The notes beneath the pieces were generated by a model. That model did not search any database. It worked only from the letters and a program-made list of their open reading frames with translations, and was not told the origin of the DNA. Source: Sparassis latifolia (taxonomy: Eukaryota > Basidiomycota > Agaricomycetes > Polyporales > Sparassidaceae). From it: a stretch of 64,000 nucleotides of DNA. The translations under genes and the position numbers were made by a program. Shown here piece after piece: positions 1 to 11,498 of the stretch. Where the stretch lies: positions 4,712,001-4,776,000 of the forward strand of contig CM031561.1 of assembly GCA_018466975.1 (NCBI GenBank), written 5' to 3'. How positions within the stretch are numbered: position 1 is the stretch's first letter; the number at the start of each line of letters is the position of its first letter.

Positions 1-2391
1 GCCTCACATCGGCACCCAGTTCGATGGTAACTGGCAGCAGCGAACAGTGCCAATACTTTTACTGATTATATGTAGTAGATGTACTGGGTACCGATGAGAT
101 TGCCATGATCTTGCGAAACGCAGGTATGATAATGGTCGCTTCAGCACTCCATCTTTTGCTACGCGTTTAACACGATCTTAGAGTCTCTGGAATCATACAC
201 GCGTGAAAGAGATTGTTTCCGTCATGCCGCCGGACGAATACAGATGCGATGCGGGCAGTTGGACATGGATGAAGGCGAACGGATTAAAGGTGCGCCTCTT
301 GTGAAGTCTCCACGTCACATCGCAGTTTTCACTGAAGTTCATTACCATAGCTGCAATTTCCATGACGCTCTGCGAACTCGCAACTGCAAAGCACCATGCC
401 CCCCCACTTGAGTGTGCATCATTTGCGCCGGATGCTGATACTCCTGACACTTTGTCCTCAACTGAATCCCTCGGGTGTTGTGTGGAGTAAGTGTCGGTCA
501 ATTCTATTAATCAATCGTTGAGGGGGTCGTTCTACTAGCGCGCTCTCGCGGAGTGCACAGTACTGGTCAAGCTACTCTGGATACCTACGTGAAGTACGTG
601 AGTATATGCGGTCGACTGGTCTTCGAGAAAACAGTAGGATCTAAGTCGAACTTCCCCAGCGCAACTATGCTACGCCTTCCGAAGATGGAACGACATTGGT
701 TTGTTTCCTGACTTTCAGACGGATAAAGTACGACTCACAGCACGGTGCAAAAGATACAGCCAGGGACATATACAAGAACGCGACAATTGAGAAAATGGCT
801 TTGCTCAGATATCTGAATGACCGTGAGATACGGTTACATGAAGGAAGCCAGCTTTCAAGACGCATTCTATCCGTTCGTCCCATACCAGCTGCCAGCCTCT
901 CACCGAGTCTCATGCACGCAACTTCATCTTAGGACATGGAAAGGATCCTAGATGATTTGCGTTTGTCGATAATGTCCTCGGAACTTGCCTCTGACAAGAT
1001 GATGAATGGCATGCAGGCGGGTCTACAAGAGGTGATAACTTCTGGCTTGATGTGGCGGCAGAGATGATTCATCTTGCGAAAATTTCAGACCGTAGTCGTA
1101 TTGAGAGACGCCCTTTATGAGGTACTGCAACACAGCGAAGATACCCAGACTCGTGCTGTTCTGCAGGTCCGTTCTGCGATTGATTCTGTCACAGATCGCG
1201 TACGGAATTTCCCGTGCTCGTGCAAAATATGTTACTGATAGAAGAGGTAACGTGCAGCATGCCGAGTCGTTGGACGGACTAGTTCTCGCCTTTGAACAGT
1301 CGCTCCGGTCAAATGTAGAGCAGCTCTTTTTCCACATGGAAGAACAACATCAAAACGTATTCAATGTCGCGGTCAGTTTACAATTCTCAGCACACATTGA
1401 CCTTTTGCGACGGCAAAATCACAGGATACGTTTCGATTACGTTCAGCAGAACTCAGCACCAACCTAGAAGTGATGCAGGAGGTAAACTTCATGTCTCCTC
1501 CATTCTTGTTGACAAGTGTATCCACATCTCCTTCAGTCTGTAATCGGTCTTCTCTTAGTCACATCTCAAGCGGTTGCCGAGCTGGAGATGCATGTCGAGC
1601 AAGCGCACTCAGCTAACCATGCACAGCTTGCCGCGACCGACTCTGCCGTCAGGCTCACCGAAGCGCTCACTGAGCTCACTGACAAGACACACGCAGAGAT
1701 CGAGAAAATCAACGGGACTGCCCTCGCTGTGAAGCAGGGCTTGCTTTCTGGGTCGTTTGAGCGTGAAACCTTTGGTTGGTATTGGTCCACATGGGGCAAA
1801 GCGGGCGTTGTATATTTGCTAGAGATCATTTTGCGAGGTAAGGATTGGTTACCTGTATGTTTGTGATACAGAGCTAATATTACCGCCTCGCAGTCAACCC
1901 GGTGTACCTGGAGTATCTTACGGGTCTCCCTACGGTCCGCATGTTGGCTCTTTGCTTCCGCCTAATCTGGCATTTATTACAAGTCAGCTTCTCTTCGTTG
2001 ATGGTCAGTAACTTTTCAGTGTATGGAGTAAATTTCACATCCCGGAAACCTTACTATTATGTCTCAGAGCATGGCTGTCCTCCTGATCTCGCTCAAACGG
2101 TGGCTCCCTACTCTCCGAAACGTTAATGAAGAAGTTTGCAATAATCTTGCAGAGTTTACTGGGTGCGTCCTAGTCTTTTTGTTCCATAGTGGCTCATGTA
2201 TCTTCGTTATCAGGGTGCTCCCTAAACAGCAAGCATGTCGCTCTCCTGTCGGTGTTGCGCAGTGGTCTTCATCGACGCCTCTTCGCTACGGCTATGATTC
2301 CTACCCTGTGGCAATCTCTCGGCGGCAACGTCCTCGTGTCTCTCGGGTACCGGACAGACTCTGCAACCCACATCTCGACACGCCGCTCTGA
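1..2391 (+). CDS. KAR5: KAR5/Tht1-like nuclear fusion protein, 5' end outside window
   Basis: Karyogamy protein family (KAR5/Tht1) that acts in the nuclear envelope during nuclear fusion. Several short exons join in one frame: 79-125, 182-289, 351-486, 539-597, 660-698, 754-872, 933-1031, 1089-1199, 1258 to about 1375, and further exons from about 1571. Introns are 54-62 nt with good GT-AG ends. Family-type motifs appear in order: DCFRHAAGRIQ, AAISMTLCELATAKHHAPP, ALSRSAQYWSSYSGYLREVP, LCYAFRRWNDIDTARDIYKN. A long alpha-helical middle follows, then hydrophobic stretches around 1770-1840 and 1900-2000 that fit the C-terminal membrane anchors. The start codon lies left of the window. The last exons and the stop (2389-2391, or an earlier one near 2126) are uncertain. 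Family call is from remembered motifs, not a search. Confidence 0.75.
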
Positions 2392-2812
2392 GTTGATATT
2401 CCGGTGCTTCGAGCCAACTCATTCGCATAGTCTCCGACGGTCAATTACAATCTCGCAGAAACGGACTCATCAAGCATTCGCACATATTCTGCATTCAGCC
2501 TTATACCCAGCATAATTTATTCACGGAATGTCCTCTCAAGCGTGTATCGTTTAGTTCTCGCACTTGTCTGTACTTGCATTTACCAGTATCACGCATCATG
2601 TCCAATGCAAGGGTCACCTCCGCGTATGCAGCCTAAATGGAAGTTGTTCGCGAGCACAAGATTATCAACTCTCGAAAGACGGGAAACCTCCCGCATCAAT
2701 AATCCAATCCGTACACGAGGTCCAGCCAGGTATACAGTAACAAATTAAACATAATCACTAAGTATACTTTACACCCCGTTTCATGCAAAGTACTGGAGCC
2801 CGTGCTGGTGTC
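2392..2812. other. intergenic, nothing recognised
   Basis: Convergent gap between the KAR5-like gene and the DUF4048-type gene. It should hold both 3' UTRs. I see no convincing ORF, repeat or RNA gene. Confidence 0.5.
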
Positions 2813-4501
2813 TTACCAGTTCCAATCGTCGTCATAGTTCTGTGCGCTTTCAGCTTTGAGCCCGGGCTGCGTGGACGGCCGCGAGTCGGGGATCATCACA
2901 CCACCCAGCGCGAGGCCCTCGTCGTCGTCCTCGAGGAGTGAGACGCTCGACGTGGGCCCGGAAAGGGGTGATGCACCGAGTGGGGAGGACGCGAGCGGCG
3001 AGAGCGTAGCGGCGAACGGGTTCGAAGAGACGGAGACGGAGGAGGTGAGCCCGCTATGTGCTGGCGAGGGAGACGACGGGGATGGTGCGGCGAGTGCGGC
3101 GAAGAGGGAAGAAGAGACATCAGAAAGGAGAAGCGAGGCGCGCTTCTGGCTCCTGGTGAATCTGCCACGGTGCATGCATGAGTTAATGATGATCAGAGAG
3201 ATACGGAAGAGATACGCACTTTTCACCCTTCTGTAGCTCCTCCCATTTCTTCCCGACGCTGCTGCCCACGGTGCCCATCCACGACGACACGGGGCTTGCG
3301 GTGGGGAAGCCCGTGGACACACGTTTCGACGCTGAGGACCCGCCGGCGGACATGGGAGGTGTGGCGAAGTGCGGTGTAGATGGTATAACAGGGGACGGTA
3401 CAGGGGATGATGAGACCGAGAGTGCGGGCGGATGCTCCCGCGACTTGCGGCGGTGGATCTTTGCTGCCTGCAGTTCGGTCGCGGTCGAAGATGGTGAGAT
3501 CACCAGGTCCGTGGACCGTTCTGTAATCGTTTCTTGTGCGCAGTCACGCGATTCCGATGGCCGTAGCGTTTCGTCGCCTTCGTCCATTTCGCTTGGAGGT
3601 TCGTCATACGCGAGAGATGATGCCGAGGAGAGAGATAGCCGCACGCTTGACGCGTTAGTGAAGCGCGTGGAGGTGGTGCCTGACGTTGACACGGACGACG
3701 AGCTTTGCGTGTGCCCCTTGTTTTTCCGGCAAGATATGGCCGGGCTCACCGACGAGAGGACAGGTGCAGACGAGAAATCCCCCAGGCCCGCAGCGAAGAT
3801 GCGACCCATCTCCTGCATGCCCTCCTTAATCCCCTCTAGTACCGCGCCGTTCGTCGGCGATGCGACGGCGGACAAAATTGATACGGGAGATGCAGAAGAT
3901 GCAGGAGAGGAGTATGCACGATCCATACCCTTGCTGACGATGCGCTCCCACTTGCGCTTGAGCTGCGCGAGCTCGGCTTCGTGTATGGCAAGTTGGGAAC
4001 GTAGCTCTAGGCACTTGGACTCTTTCTGTGCAATAAAGCGCAGTAGGTCCGTGTGTCTTTTGTGAATATTTCATGTCATGTCGTCAGTCGTATCTCATGG
4101 TGCTAAGAGCGTGGTACGCACTTCTCCGTGAGCGTCAGCGGTCCCAGTTCCACTGCGGGCGACAGAGAGCCCATGGAGCCCGTACTACGCCTGTCTCCCC
4201 TTCTACGAGTACTAACGACCTTCTTGCCCAGAGAGCTACTGCGTTTCAGGGTGGAGCTGGCTACCGGGGATCGCAAATCCCATTGTGGAGTATGGTCGCT
4301 CGGATAGTACGATATAGATGACTGGCGGCGCGGCTTGTTGAATGCGCGCACCGTAGGGGGTGCGCTGCAGAGCCCTGAGAACGTTGGAGACGGGCAAGAG
4401 GATGCAGAGAGCGAAGGCGGGGCGTTTGGGACGTTGCTATCTACAAGTTGAAGTGGGCGGGGACCGGAAAACGAATGCGGTCGTGACGTTCTTGAGCTCA
4501 T
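2813..4501 (-). CDS. DUF4048-type conserved fungal protein
   Basis: Predicted 521-aa protein from three exons: 4122-4501, 3220-4056 and 2813-3161. Introns are 65 and 58 nt and exon lengths sum to a multiple of three. It is Ser/Pro-rich. The N-terminus has the pattern RPLQLV ... RRQSSISYYPSDH. A helical segment right after intron 1 (LLRFIAQKESKCLELRSQ, then HEAELAQLKRKWERI) is probably a coiled coil. Intron 2 separates GKKWEELQKGE from SQKRASLLLSDVSSSLF. The acidic C-terminus ends DDDWNW. This arrangement resembles the fungal DUF4048 family as I know it. Molecular function is unknown. The start is the ATG before SSRTSRPHS, because the ORF upstream of it looks like leader sequence. Confidence 0.75.
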
Positions 4502-4842
4502 TGTACGAATTAATGAAGGGCTGTGGTCAAACGTCGTGACATTAGTTAGAGGCCGTCGAGGTGGTAGCAAGTGAAAAGACAGTCGAGCTTGACACGGTCG
4601 GGATGAAGTTGTGAATATTCGGCGTCTACTACAACCGCACTGATTTTCGGAAAATCATTGCAAGGTAGAAATTTACTCTTGCTGCTGAGCCCTGAGGCGC
4701 GAATTCTGACACAGCTCATAGCAACCATACGTGTTGGACATGGTGCGAAAGTGTAGAAACGAAGGCGCAAGTCTGTCTGTGCGGTGCAAAGTGTCTAGGT
4801 CTATTCCAAGCCAAAGATATGGACATGGCGCTGAGCAGAATG

Positions 4843-5250
4843 CTAGTGCTTCGCTTCCTCCTTCTCTGCATCGGCGACGAACTTCTTGATGCTGTTGATC
4901 CTGGTCAGTTGTCGACAGTTCGCCCTCGCTAGGTAGGAGATGAATAAACACGTACAATTCCTCTTCCTCACTACAAACACAAGATATTCTCAGTATAAAA
5001 CCAAACGAGAGCAGAAGACAGCATACCTCGAGCCAGCGGTGAACTTTACGGTCTCCTTGACCTGCTCGATGGTCTTGGCTGGCGCAGCAGTCTCTTTTTT
5101 GCCACCTGCGGACAGCATGCCGAGACCTACCGCACCAAGGATGGTGCCAATGGCGAGGTACTCAGTTTTGACGGCACGGCCTAAGATAACGCTACAACAT
5201 TGTCATTTTTTGGTCGCAATAAAAGAGAGAACCATAACATACTACGACAT
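4843..5250 (-). CDS. ATP19: Mitochondrial F1Fo ATP synthase subunit k
   Basis: 81-aa protein like yeast Atp19, a small Fo-sector subunit of the inner membrane linked to ATP synthase dimers. Four exons: 5243-5250 (8 nt), 5027-5191, 4956-4970 (15 nt) and 4843-4900. Introns are 51, 56 and 55 nt. The joined protein starts MSYVILGRAVKTEYLAIGT, has one N-terminal membrane helix (about residues 13-30), then a KKETAAPAKT linker, and ends KKFVADAEKEEAKH. Only this splice pattern gives the family N-terminus MSYVI: direct reading of the ATG meets a stop after two codons. Two micro-exons explain why no single ORF shows the gene. Confidence 0.9.
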
Positions 5251-5778
5251 GGCGGGAGGAACGAGTGTAGAGATGCTGGTCGTGAGGAGCTACTAGTGAG
5301 TGCCCTCTTCGGGACTTCCCGGCAACTGCTCTGTTACATAGTTCATCAAATTCAACGACCACTGTACATGTTGCATACTTATCAAGCAACTTTCTCTTCA
5401 CCTTGAACATGTCGCAGCAATGACATTGTCAGATCACATATATATCGATGCATTTGATCAATCCGTTCCGACATAGTCCGGTCTCCGTTTTGTACGCCTT
5501 CTGATCGTGCTGCTGCCCGGTGTTCTTGTCTATCTGCATTTTTCTGCCTATGAGACCCCTCTTTCTATTGTCGCGTTCCAGGGTTGCACCTATCTCGATT
5601 CTCAACGACGCGGAGGCGTAGTCCGGACCAATGTATCTGGCGGCTACGGATGCTGACGGCTCCTAAGACAGATCTGACCTTACATTTCGTATGAGAGGCA
5701 GAAATTTGTCAGTCTACTGAGTACTCGCCGAGCGGAATCCAATCAGGCTAACCGCCCAAAAGAACCCGGCATCTACGA
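5251..5778. other. intergenic, nothing recognised
   Basis: Upstream region of ATP19 up to the target-site duplication of the MITE. No convincing gene on either strand. Confidence 0.5.
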
Positions 5779-5786
5779 ATTTGTGC

Positions 5787-6145
5787 AGGTCCGTGGATAA
5801 TTCCCTTAGACGCCATCTCTGTATCCGGACAAAAAAACCAAGAATTTGCGGTCGACGCCATCTCACCATCCGGACATTTCGACCCCTCAAAGGCCGGAAC
5901 GCCATCTGGTCCGGACATGGTGGTGGCTGTCGGCCCCGCAGGGGGCCCCGAAAGGCCGAGAAGGCCCGGAATGCTCCGAAGGGGCCGGAAAGGGCCCAAA
6001 ATTGCCTTATTTGGAGGTGCCCGAGCCGATGCCATCTTCATTATCCGGACAGAAAGTCCAAAAAAAGGTCATAAAATGTCCGGACAAAGAATCTGAAAAT
6101 CAGCAATTTTGAGAGATGGCGTCTAAGGGGATTATCCAGGGTCCT
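5787..6145. mobile_element. hAT-like MITE, 359 bp
   Basis: Non-autonomous DNA element with terminal inverted repeats of about 33 bp at 5787-5819 and 6113-6145, differing at only three or four positions. The shared core reads CTTAGACGCCATCTCT. It is flanked by a perfect 8-bp direct repeat, ATTTGTGC, at 5779-5786 and 6146-6153. An 8-bp duplication is typical of the hAT superfamily. The interior is GC-rich and repeats ATCCGGACA-type words several times. It has no coding capacity. Confidence 0.85.
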
Positions 6146-6153
6146 ATTTGTGC

Positions 6154-7890
6154 CTCCTCGGGACACTATCGACGCCACGATCGGTTGGTCTGTTCGTACT
6201 GTGGTAACCGGTACGTCATTACGCGACTACTTATTTTTTCATGCTTTTTCATCCAAGAGATTTATTGGTGAGAGGTCTCTTCCTTTTTGCTGGCACAGTT
6301 TCCGGAGACATGAGACAGGGTTGTACCTTGGTGCCTCTGTGTGGTGCCGGAACGCGCTGTGAAGACAGTCAATCATAGGCTTAAGTTCCCTGAGATCAAG
6401 TTTCACTTGGCTCTATTACTGCGTCATTCCCCTACTTGTTCTGTGGCGGTTCACGTATTATAGATGTTTGCGCATTTTGTCTTCTGCCTGCAGGGCGCAC
6501 ACGTTATCGCATCTAGATAGCATCTTGCAACGGTCTCATCTGCTTGGTCTGTTTTTATTCAGGTGATTATGCTCCTGGTGTGATGGCGTCTCAAGATTCA
6601 TGCACTTCATCCGGGCGAACTCCACGACTCGAATTTCTTCAGTACGAGATGCTGATATCCACCCTTCCCGCATTTATTGTGGCATCCTGCCTCAGAGGCA
6701 CTATCTGCAGCATCCGTACTCGACGTGCACAAGGTGTTTCGGAGACAGCCTTCGGATTTGCTCATTCGGCTGCAACTGAGATATCTGATCATCAGTCCGC
6801 ATCCTCTGACCACTGGTGGCATGTGTCGCTTGCCTCGTTCCCGCTCTCATGATTGGCATCGCGCCCGTATCCATGACTTCGTCTCCTACAACTTTGTCTT
6901 ATCTCGAATGTGTATGGAGGAGTGTTCCGCCCCGAATGAGGACCTGAATACATTTCGTTGCGGCCTCAAATGCTCTTTGCACAGGCTTGCATCCTGAGAT
7001 CACATGGATGGTGCACAGCAGAATTCCACGTCATATCCCCTACATAAGTACCAGCTGGCTAGTACTTCCCTTCTGTGAGCAGGCGCGTGCTTATCGATTC
7101 TCACCGTCTGCAGAGATGCGAACGGATACCTCCCATCTCTCAAAACAACCATGAGAAGCTGATTTCATTTCTTTCTGGAGAACGCTTAGGGTGCGTATGA
7201 AATCCTCGTGATCGATAACCTCGTACTTAGCGCCTCGGAGTCTTTGACCATGCTACTTCACGGCGGCTGTTCCCCCGAAGTGGCTATTGGCTACTGCCGG
7301 TGTTGGGTGCAGTTTTCCCAGTTTTCCCGCCGTGGCCTCTCGAGTGCAAGGCACCACGCTGGCTGGTCGCGACTGGGCTGTGAACGGTTCATCGGTCCAG
7401 GTGCCACACGGCCATGAGACCCCGCAATCAGATCCAACCTGTCCCGCATCACTTGCGCCACTGCACTCTTCTCATGGGATTCTCAGAGGATTTGGGCAGG
7501 TGAACACCTGGATATTGAACTCGGAGGCAGGCGAGTTCTGCTCGACTTTCAACTTTCCAGGTTGGCGATAGAGGAAGCACGTGATACTCACAGGCACGCG
7601 GGCCCGAGTGCATTTCCCATTCGCAGTCTTGGCAAGATCGCATCTGCCTGAATCTGGATGGCGCTCGAGGGCACCTTTTCGGTCTGTCTGCTCCGCGCCA
7701 GACGGTCTCGGGGTGCCAGGCTAACGCTGTTAGACCGCATGCAGTTTCCTCTAAACGCCATTGGCGTGTGCAACTTGCCCTGCTCCTCCATTCCGCAGCT
7801 TCATATCATCTCCTTCCTCCCTTTCCGTTGCACGTCGTGCGTCGCGTCAGTCCGTAGGTCGTGCTGCTTGAGGATAACGTTCATCGAGAC
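6154..7890. other. 1.7 kb without a supported gene
   Basis: Only short ORFs in unrelated frames. Some stretches are Cys-rich in one frame (around 6155-6215 and 6675-6775) and could be decayed zinc-finger coding sequence, but no family could be assigned. The last few hundred bases should hold the promoter and leader of the GH16 gene. Confidence 0.4.
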
Positions 7891-9515
7891 ATGCTGCTGC
7901 ATTGTTACTACTGTCTAATCACCGTCCTTTCGCTCGTCACCGGGTCGAGTGCAGTGTATCACCTTCTGCACGAATATGCTGGGCAGAACTTCTTCTCTGG
8001 GTGGGACTTTTATGGTTCATGGGATAACCTTACTCTCAGTACGTGTCTGTTATGTGACTCCTAGTGTAGGAGAAAATTTTGGTTTGACGGCGGACTTTTG
8101 AGTACAGGTAACACTACATGGGTGTCCCAGGAAAACGCGACCGCGTTGAGCCTGGCGTACATCAACGCCGCAGGGAATGCGATCATGCGAGTGGATAATA
8201 CAACGAATGTACCTGTGGGCGAGATGCGAAATTCAGTATGTCCTACTTTTTCCCGCCGTTGTACAGTGCGAATTGATGGCCTACTGGGGTGAAGGTGCGA
8301 ATCACTTCCCAACAGTCGTTTGATTTTGGCAGCCTCTGGATCATGGACGCCGTGCATTTGCCATACGGCTGTTCTGTGTGGCCGGCATTTTGGACTAAGG
8401 GCCCGAACTGGCCATTTGAGGGGGAAATCGGTGAGCATTCAATTCGATGACCGCAAATTGTCTGCTGGGAATGCGCCTGTTGATCAAAGGTCCGCTTTTA
8501 TGTTCCAGATATCGTGGAGGGAATCAATATGATGGCGAACAACCAGATGGCTCTACACACTGTCGCTGGTTGCATGCATAATCTGACTGATCCTGCGCTG
8601 CAAACGGGTTACAATGGCGGCTTGGACTGCGGCACTGGTTCAGGGTGTGTCGTTAGTGAGAATGCGCCGAACAGCTACCAGGCGGGCTTCGCAGCAGCTG
8701 GAGGAGGCGTGTGGGCAACGCAATTCGATGTGTCTGGAGTCTTGTGAGTTAAAATCGTCATCCGGGGATAGCAATTTGTTCTTAACAATTATTGCAGTAT
8801 GTGGTTCTGGAGTGTGCGTTCATTTTCTACCAATTTTGTTCTCTCTCTTATTCTATCTCCCTTGTAATGCTCACATCTGGCATTAGAGACCAAACATCCC
8901 TGCTCAAATCGCCAATGCTACCTCGGATACAATCATGGATCCATCAACATGGGGACCTCCTGTTGCAAACTATCCCACCACAACTGCTTGCAACACTTCA
9001 GCGTTCTTCAGTGCGCAGCAGCTCGTGTTCGACATCGCCCTGTGTGGAGATTGGCATGTATTATCCAGCCTCGTCACGGCGCGTTAGTAGTGACGGTTGG
9101 CTGTCCTTATAGGGCTGGCGTTCCATCTATTTACGCGAATACGGGCTGCAGCAAGCCCAACGGCACCGGCATCTGCGTACGTCATACGCCCACGGGGGGT
9201 GCACGCATCCACTGACGTAGATTTTGACACTTCCTGCAGTATCTTGACAGCGTGGTCGGCCCTGGCAGCCCTACATTCGACGAAGCATATTTCGAGATCC
9301 GCTACGTGCGCACGTACGCCCTGGGCGTGGTTGACCCTCCCGCGTCCTCTTCTAGTTCATCAACTCAACCGACCGGGACCTCCACTGTTGTTGCGACTGT
9401 AACTGCCAACGCGCATGACCAGAGCTCGAACTCTGCGCGCAGCATACGCCTCCCAGCAAGGTTAGGCGCTATCGTGCCTTTAGGCCTGCTGCTCGGCTCC
9501 GCGCTTGTGTGGTAA
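7891..9515 (+). CDS. GH16 family glucanase, secreted, probable GPI anchor
   Basis: 389-aa glycoside hydrolase family 16 (laminarinase-like, endo-beta-1,3(4)-glucanase type), expected to cut cell-wall or substrate beta-glucans outside the cell. Eight exons: 7891-8038, 8108-8235, 8295-8430, 8509-8743, 8798-8813, 8887-9053, 9113-9176, 9240-9515. Residues 1-20 form a signal peptide. The N-terminal half shows YHLLHEYAGQNFFSGWDF, and the core has SLWIMDAVHLPYGCSVWPAFW. The catalytic motif GEIDIVEGIN is intact, with both Glu residues, and is split by intron 3. A conserved CGDWAGVPSIYANTGC follows. The Ser/Thr-rich tail ending LGAIVPLGLLLGSALVW looks like a GPI signal. The intron at 9054-9112 appears to use a GC donor. 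The ATG at 7891 is preferred because it opens the signal peptide. Confidence 0.9.
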
Positions 9516-10001
9516 TGCTATTGTTACCGAGGACTACCACCTTTCACGACTCCCCCTCTCGCGGACCACCTTAAGACGACAGAGCTGTAATGGTGGTATC
9601 CTTATGGACTGATACTGTATCCTTCACTCTTGGCTACCATGTAGGCTTGCGTCGCGGTGTGAGGTTGGACCTGCGTAGATCTTGGCCAACAGCGGCCTAC
9701 GACGTTCTTTGTTGTGGCATTATACCTACGTACGCCTACGACACATTCCTGGCGTTTGGACAACGAAGTACATATGGGATGGCGGTAATAGATCAAGTGA
9801 GAATTAATAAGTACGTACATTCGTGGTATCTACTTCGTGGTATATACATCGTCGCTGCGTTGCCAATGGCGGACTCATCCTGCGTTCTGCCCTAATGCGT
9901 GCGGTCATACCCGCATAGCGGAGCCCCCAAAGCCCTCGGAGATCCCTATATGGGACTGCAGGCGTCTATCTTATCTGACACAAGCGAGAGCTTATGATCA
10001 G
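9516..10001. other. intergenic, nothing recognised
   Basis: Gap between convergent GH16 and C2H2 genes. Short ORFs only. Confidence 0.5.
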
Positions 10002-11390
10002 TTAATCGAGGCCAGCTTCCTGACGCAGTTTGAGGACTACATCACGAGCAGGATCGCCCTGGGGAGGGATTCTCATCTTCTTGATCCCGGGCGGGGTCTT
10101 CCAAGGTGAGATAAGGGCACCAGGCAGCTTCGTCGAGTCAATACCGCCATCTGGTCCACACGCGACGTGCTCCAAGCAATCCGGCATTGACCTGAGGTGA
10201 CGCAGAAGCGCGTCCTTTCGCGAGAACAGTTTTGAACACCCCGGACAGTGCCAAACTGGGTCGAAGTGAGTGTCCAGATGCCTAAGCCTATCTTTCGAGG
10301 ATTTGAACTTCATGTGGCAATCCCCGAAGAAGCATTCGTAACCCGTAATGGATGCTTTCGCTGCTCTCGATGAGGCGGCCTTGGATCTCCTCGATAAAGC
10401 CACCTTCGCCGTCCTGGAATTCGCGACTTTCTGCTTCTGCATTGACATGTGATCAGAATCAGCCAAAGTAGCAAGATGCCAGGAGACATACTGTCTCGTC
10501 GTCGTAGTCGTCATCGTCGAGGTCATCGTCATCGCCGTCGGCGTCGGCGTCCTCGGATGCCTCGTCGTCGCATGCCTCGTCGTCGGAGGCCTCGTCGTCG
10601 GAGGCCTCATCATCGGATGCCTCATCATCGGATATCTCGTCGTGGGATGCCTCGTCGTTGGATGCCTCGTCGTTGGATGCCTCGTCGTTGGATCGTCGGA
10701 TGCCTCATCGTCGGAGGCCTCATCGTCGGAAGCCTCATCGGAGGCGCACTTTCGTGATGGGGAAGTCTTCACGACTTTGCACTTCTGCATTGACGCGTGA
10801 TCAGAGTCGGCCAGAGCACTACGCTGTCCAGTCACATACCGGTTGAGGAAGGAATTCTTCCTCGTCATCGCATTGTTGTGCTCTCTTCCGTTTGCAACAG
10901 CGTCTTCCCACTATGGGGATATCCGGTGCAGTGAGTAGTCGCGGTGAACGCACAGTGGGTTCCGATTCCGTGGGCAGCTGCGTGGAAAGCGGTGGCCACG
11001 CTGGAGACACCTTGAGATCCGGCTCAGCGGGCGAGCGCGCTGAAGGCGGAGTGGAATCTGGTTCGGAGGGTAAACGCGGTAGCGGCGCAGAGGAATGCGG
11101 TGCGGATGAAGTTACTTCAGCCAACGAGACGAAGCGCTGAGGAACGTAGGACCGGTCTATACTCCAACGTTTGAAAACCTCCCGCACCACGCTGTTTTGC
11201 TCGTAGGAGTACAGTGAGCCCCTGGAGTTTCTCCCATGATACGGGTCCGAGGAAGACTAAGGAAGGAATGAGAATAGACGCGTCCACATCAACTTAGAAC
11301 GCGTACGTGATTCGCCCAAGGGTTGAAGTTGGGGGCCACCGGTATCGGAACGAGAATGTTGGAGAGGTCGGAAAGTACAAACAAGTTCAT
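10002..11390 (-). CDS. C2H2 zinc-finger protein with acidic SDDEA repeat
   Basis: Probable DNA-binding protein. Exons: 11307-11390 (MNLFVLSDLSNILVPIPVAP), 10840-11256, 10492-10784 and 10002-10436, with introns of 50, 55 and 55 nt. The middle is Pro/Ser-rich with a KRKR patch. Exon 3 is a minisatellite of 15-nt units coding Ser-Asp-Asp-Glu-Ala. The last exon carries two zinc-finger motifs: CFFGDCHMKFKSSKDRLRHL plus a second His, then WHCPGCSKLFSRKDALLRHL, whose last ligand looks non-standard. Exon 3 is 293 nt, not a multiple of three, because one unit near 10686-10700 lacks 7 nt. Either intron 3 is retained, which stays open and in frame through 10868-10002, or this allele is frameshifted. The start is the first ATG of the Phe/Pro-rich N-terminus, after a TATA-like site. 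Confidence 0.7.
10545..10745 (-). repeat. 15-nt minisatellite coding SDDEA
   Basis: About a dozen imperfect copies of a 15-nt unit (GAY GAY GAG GCN TCC on the minus strand). One unit near 10686-10700 is 8 nt long instead of 15 and so changes the reading frame. Confidence 0.85.
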
Positions 11391-11490
11391 GGTAAGCTGA
11401 TTTGGGCAAGAAAATGTGGAAATGAGAATGTAGCGCGTGGTGGTGATGAATGTTCGATGGAGAGGTGCAGCAAGTTTTAAAGCGCGATGT

Positions 11491-11498
11491 TATATACC
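11491..11498 (-). promoter_or_regulatory. TATA box-like site of the C2H2 gene
   Basis: The minus strand reads GGTATATAA about 100 bp upstream of the ATG at 11390, a plausible TATA position for a fungal promoter. Not tested against a transcript start. Confidence 0.4.

Noticed and set aside
3271..4065. 264-aa plus-strand open frame
   Set aside because: Antisense shadow of the Ser-rich DUF4048-type exon.
10002..10868. Single-exon reading of the C2H2 gene
   Set aside because: It begins inside an intron-like sequence (10785-10839), and a better 5' part with its own introns exists upstream; kept only as a possible intron-retained isoform.
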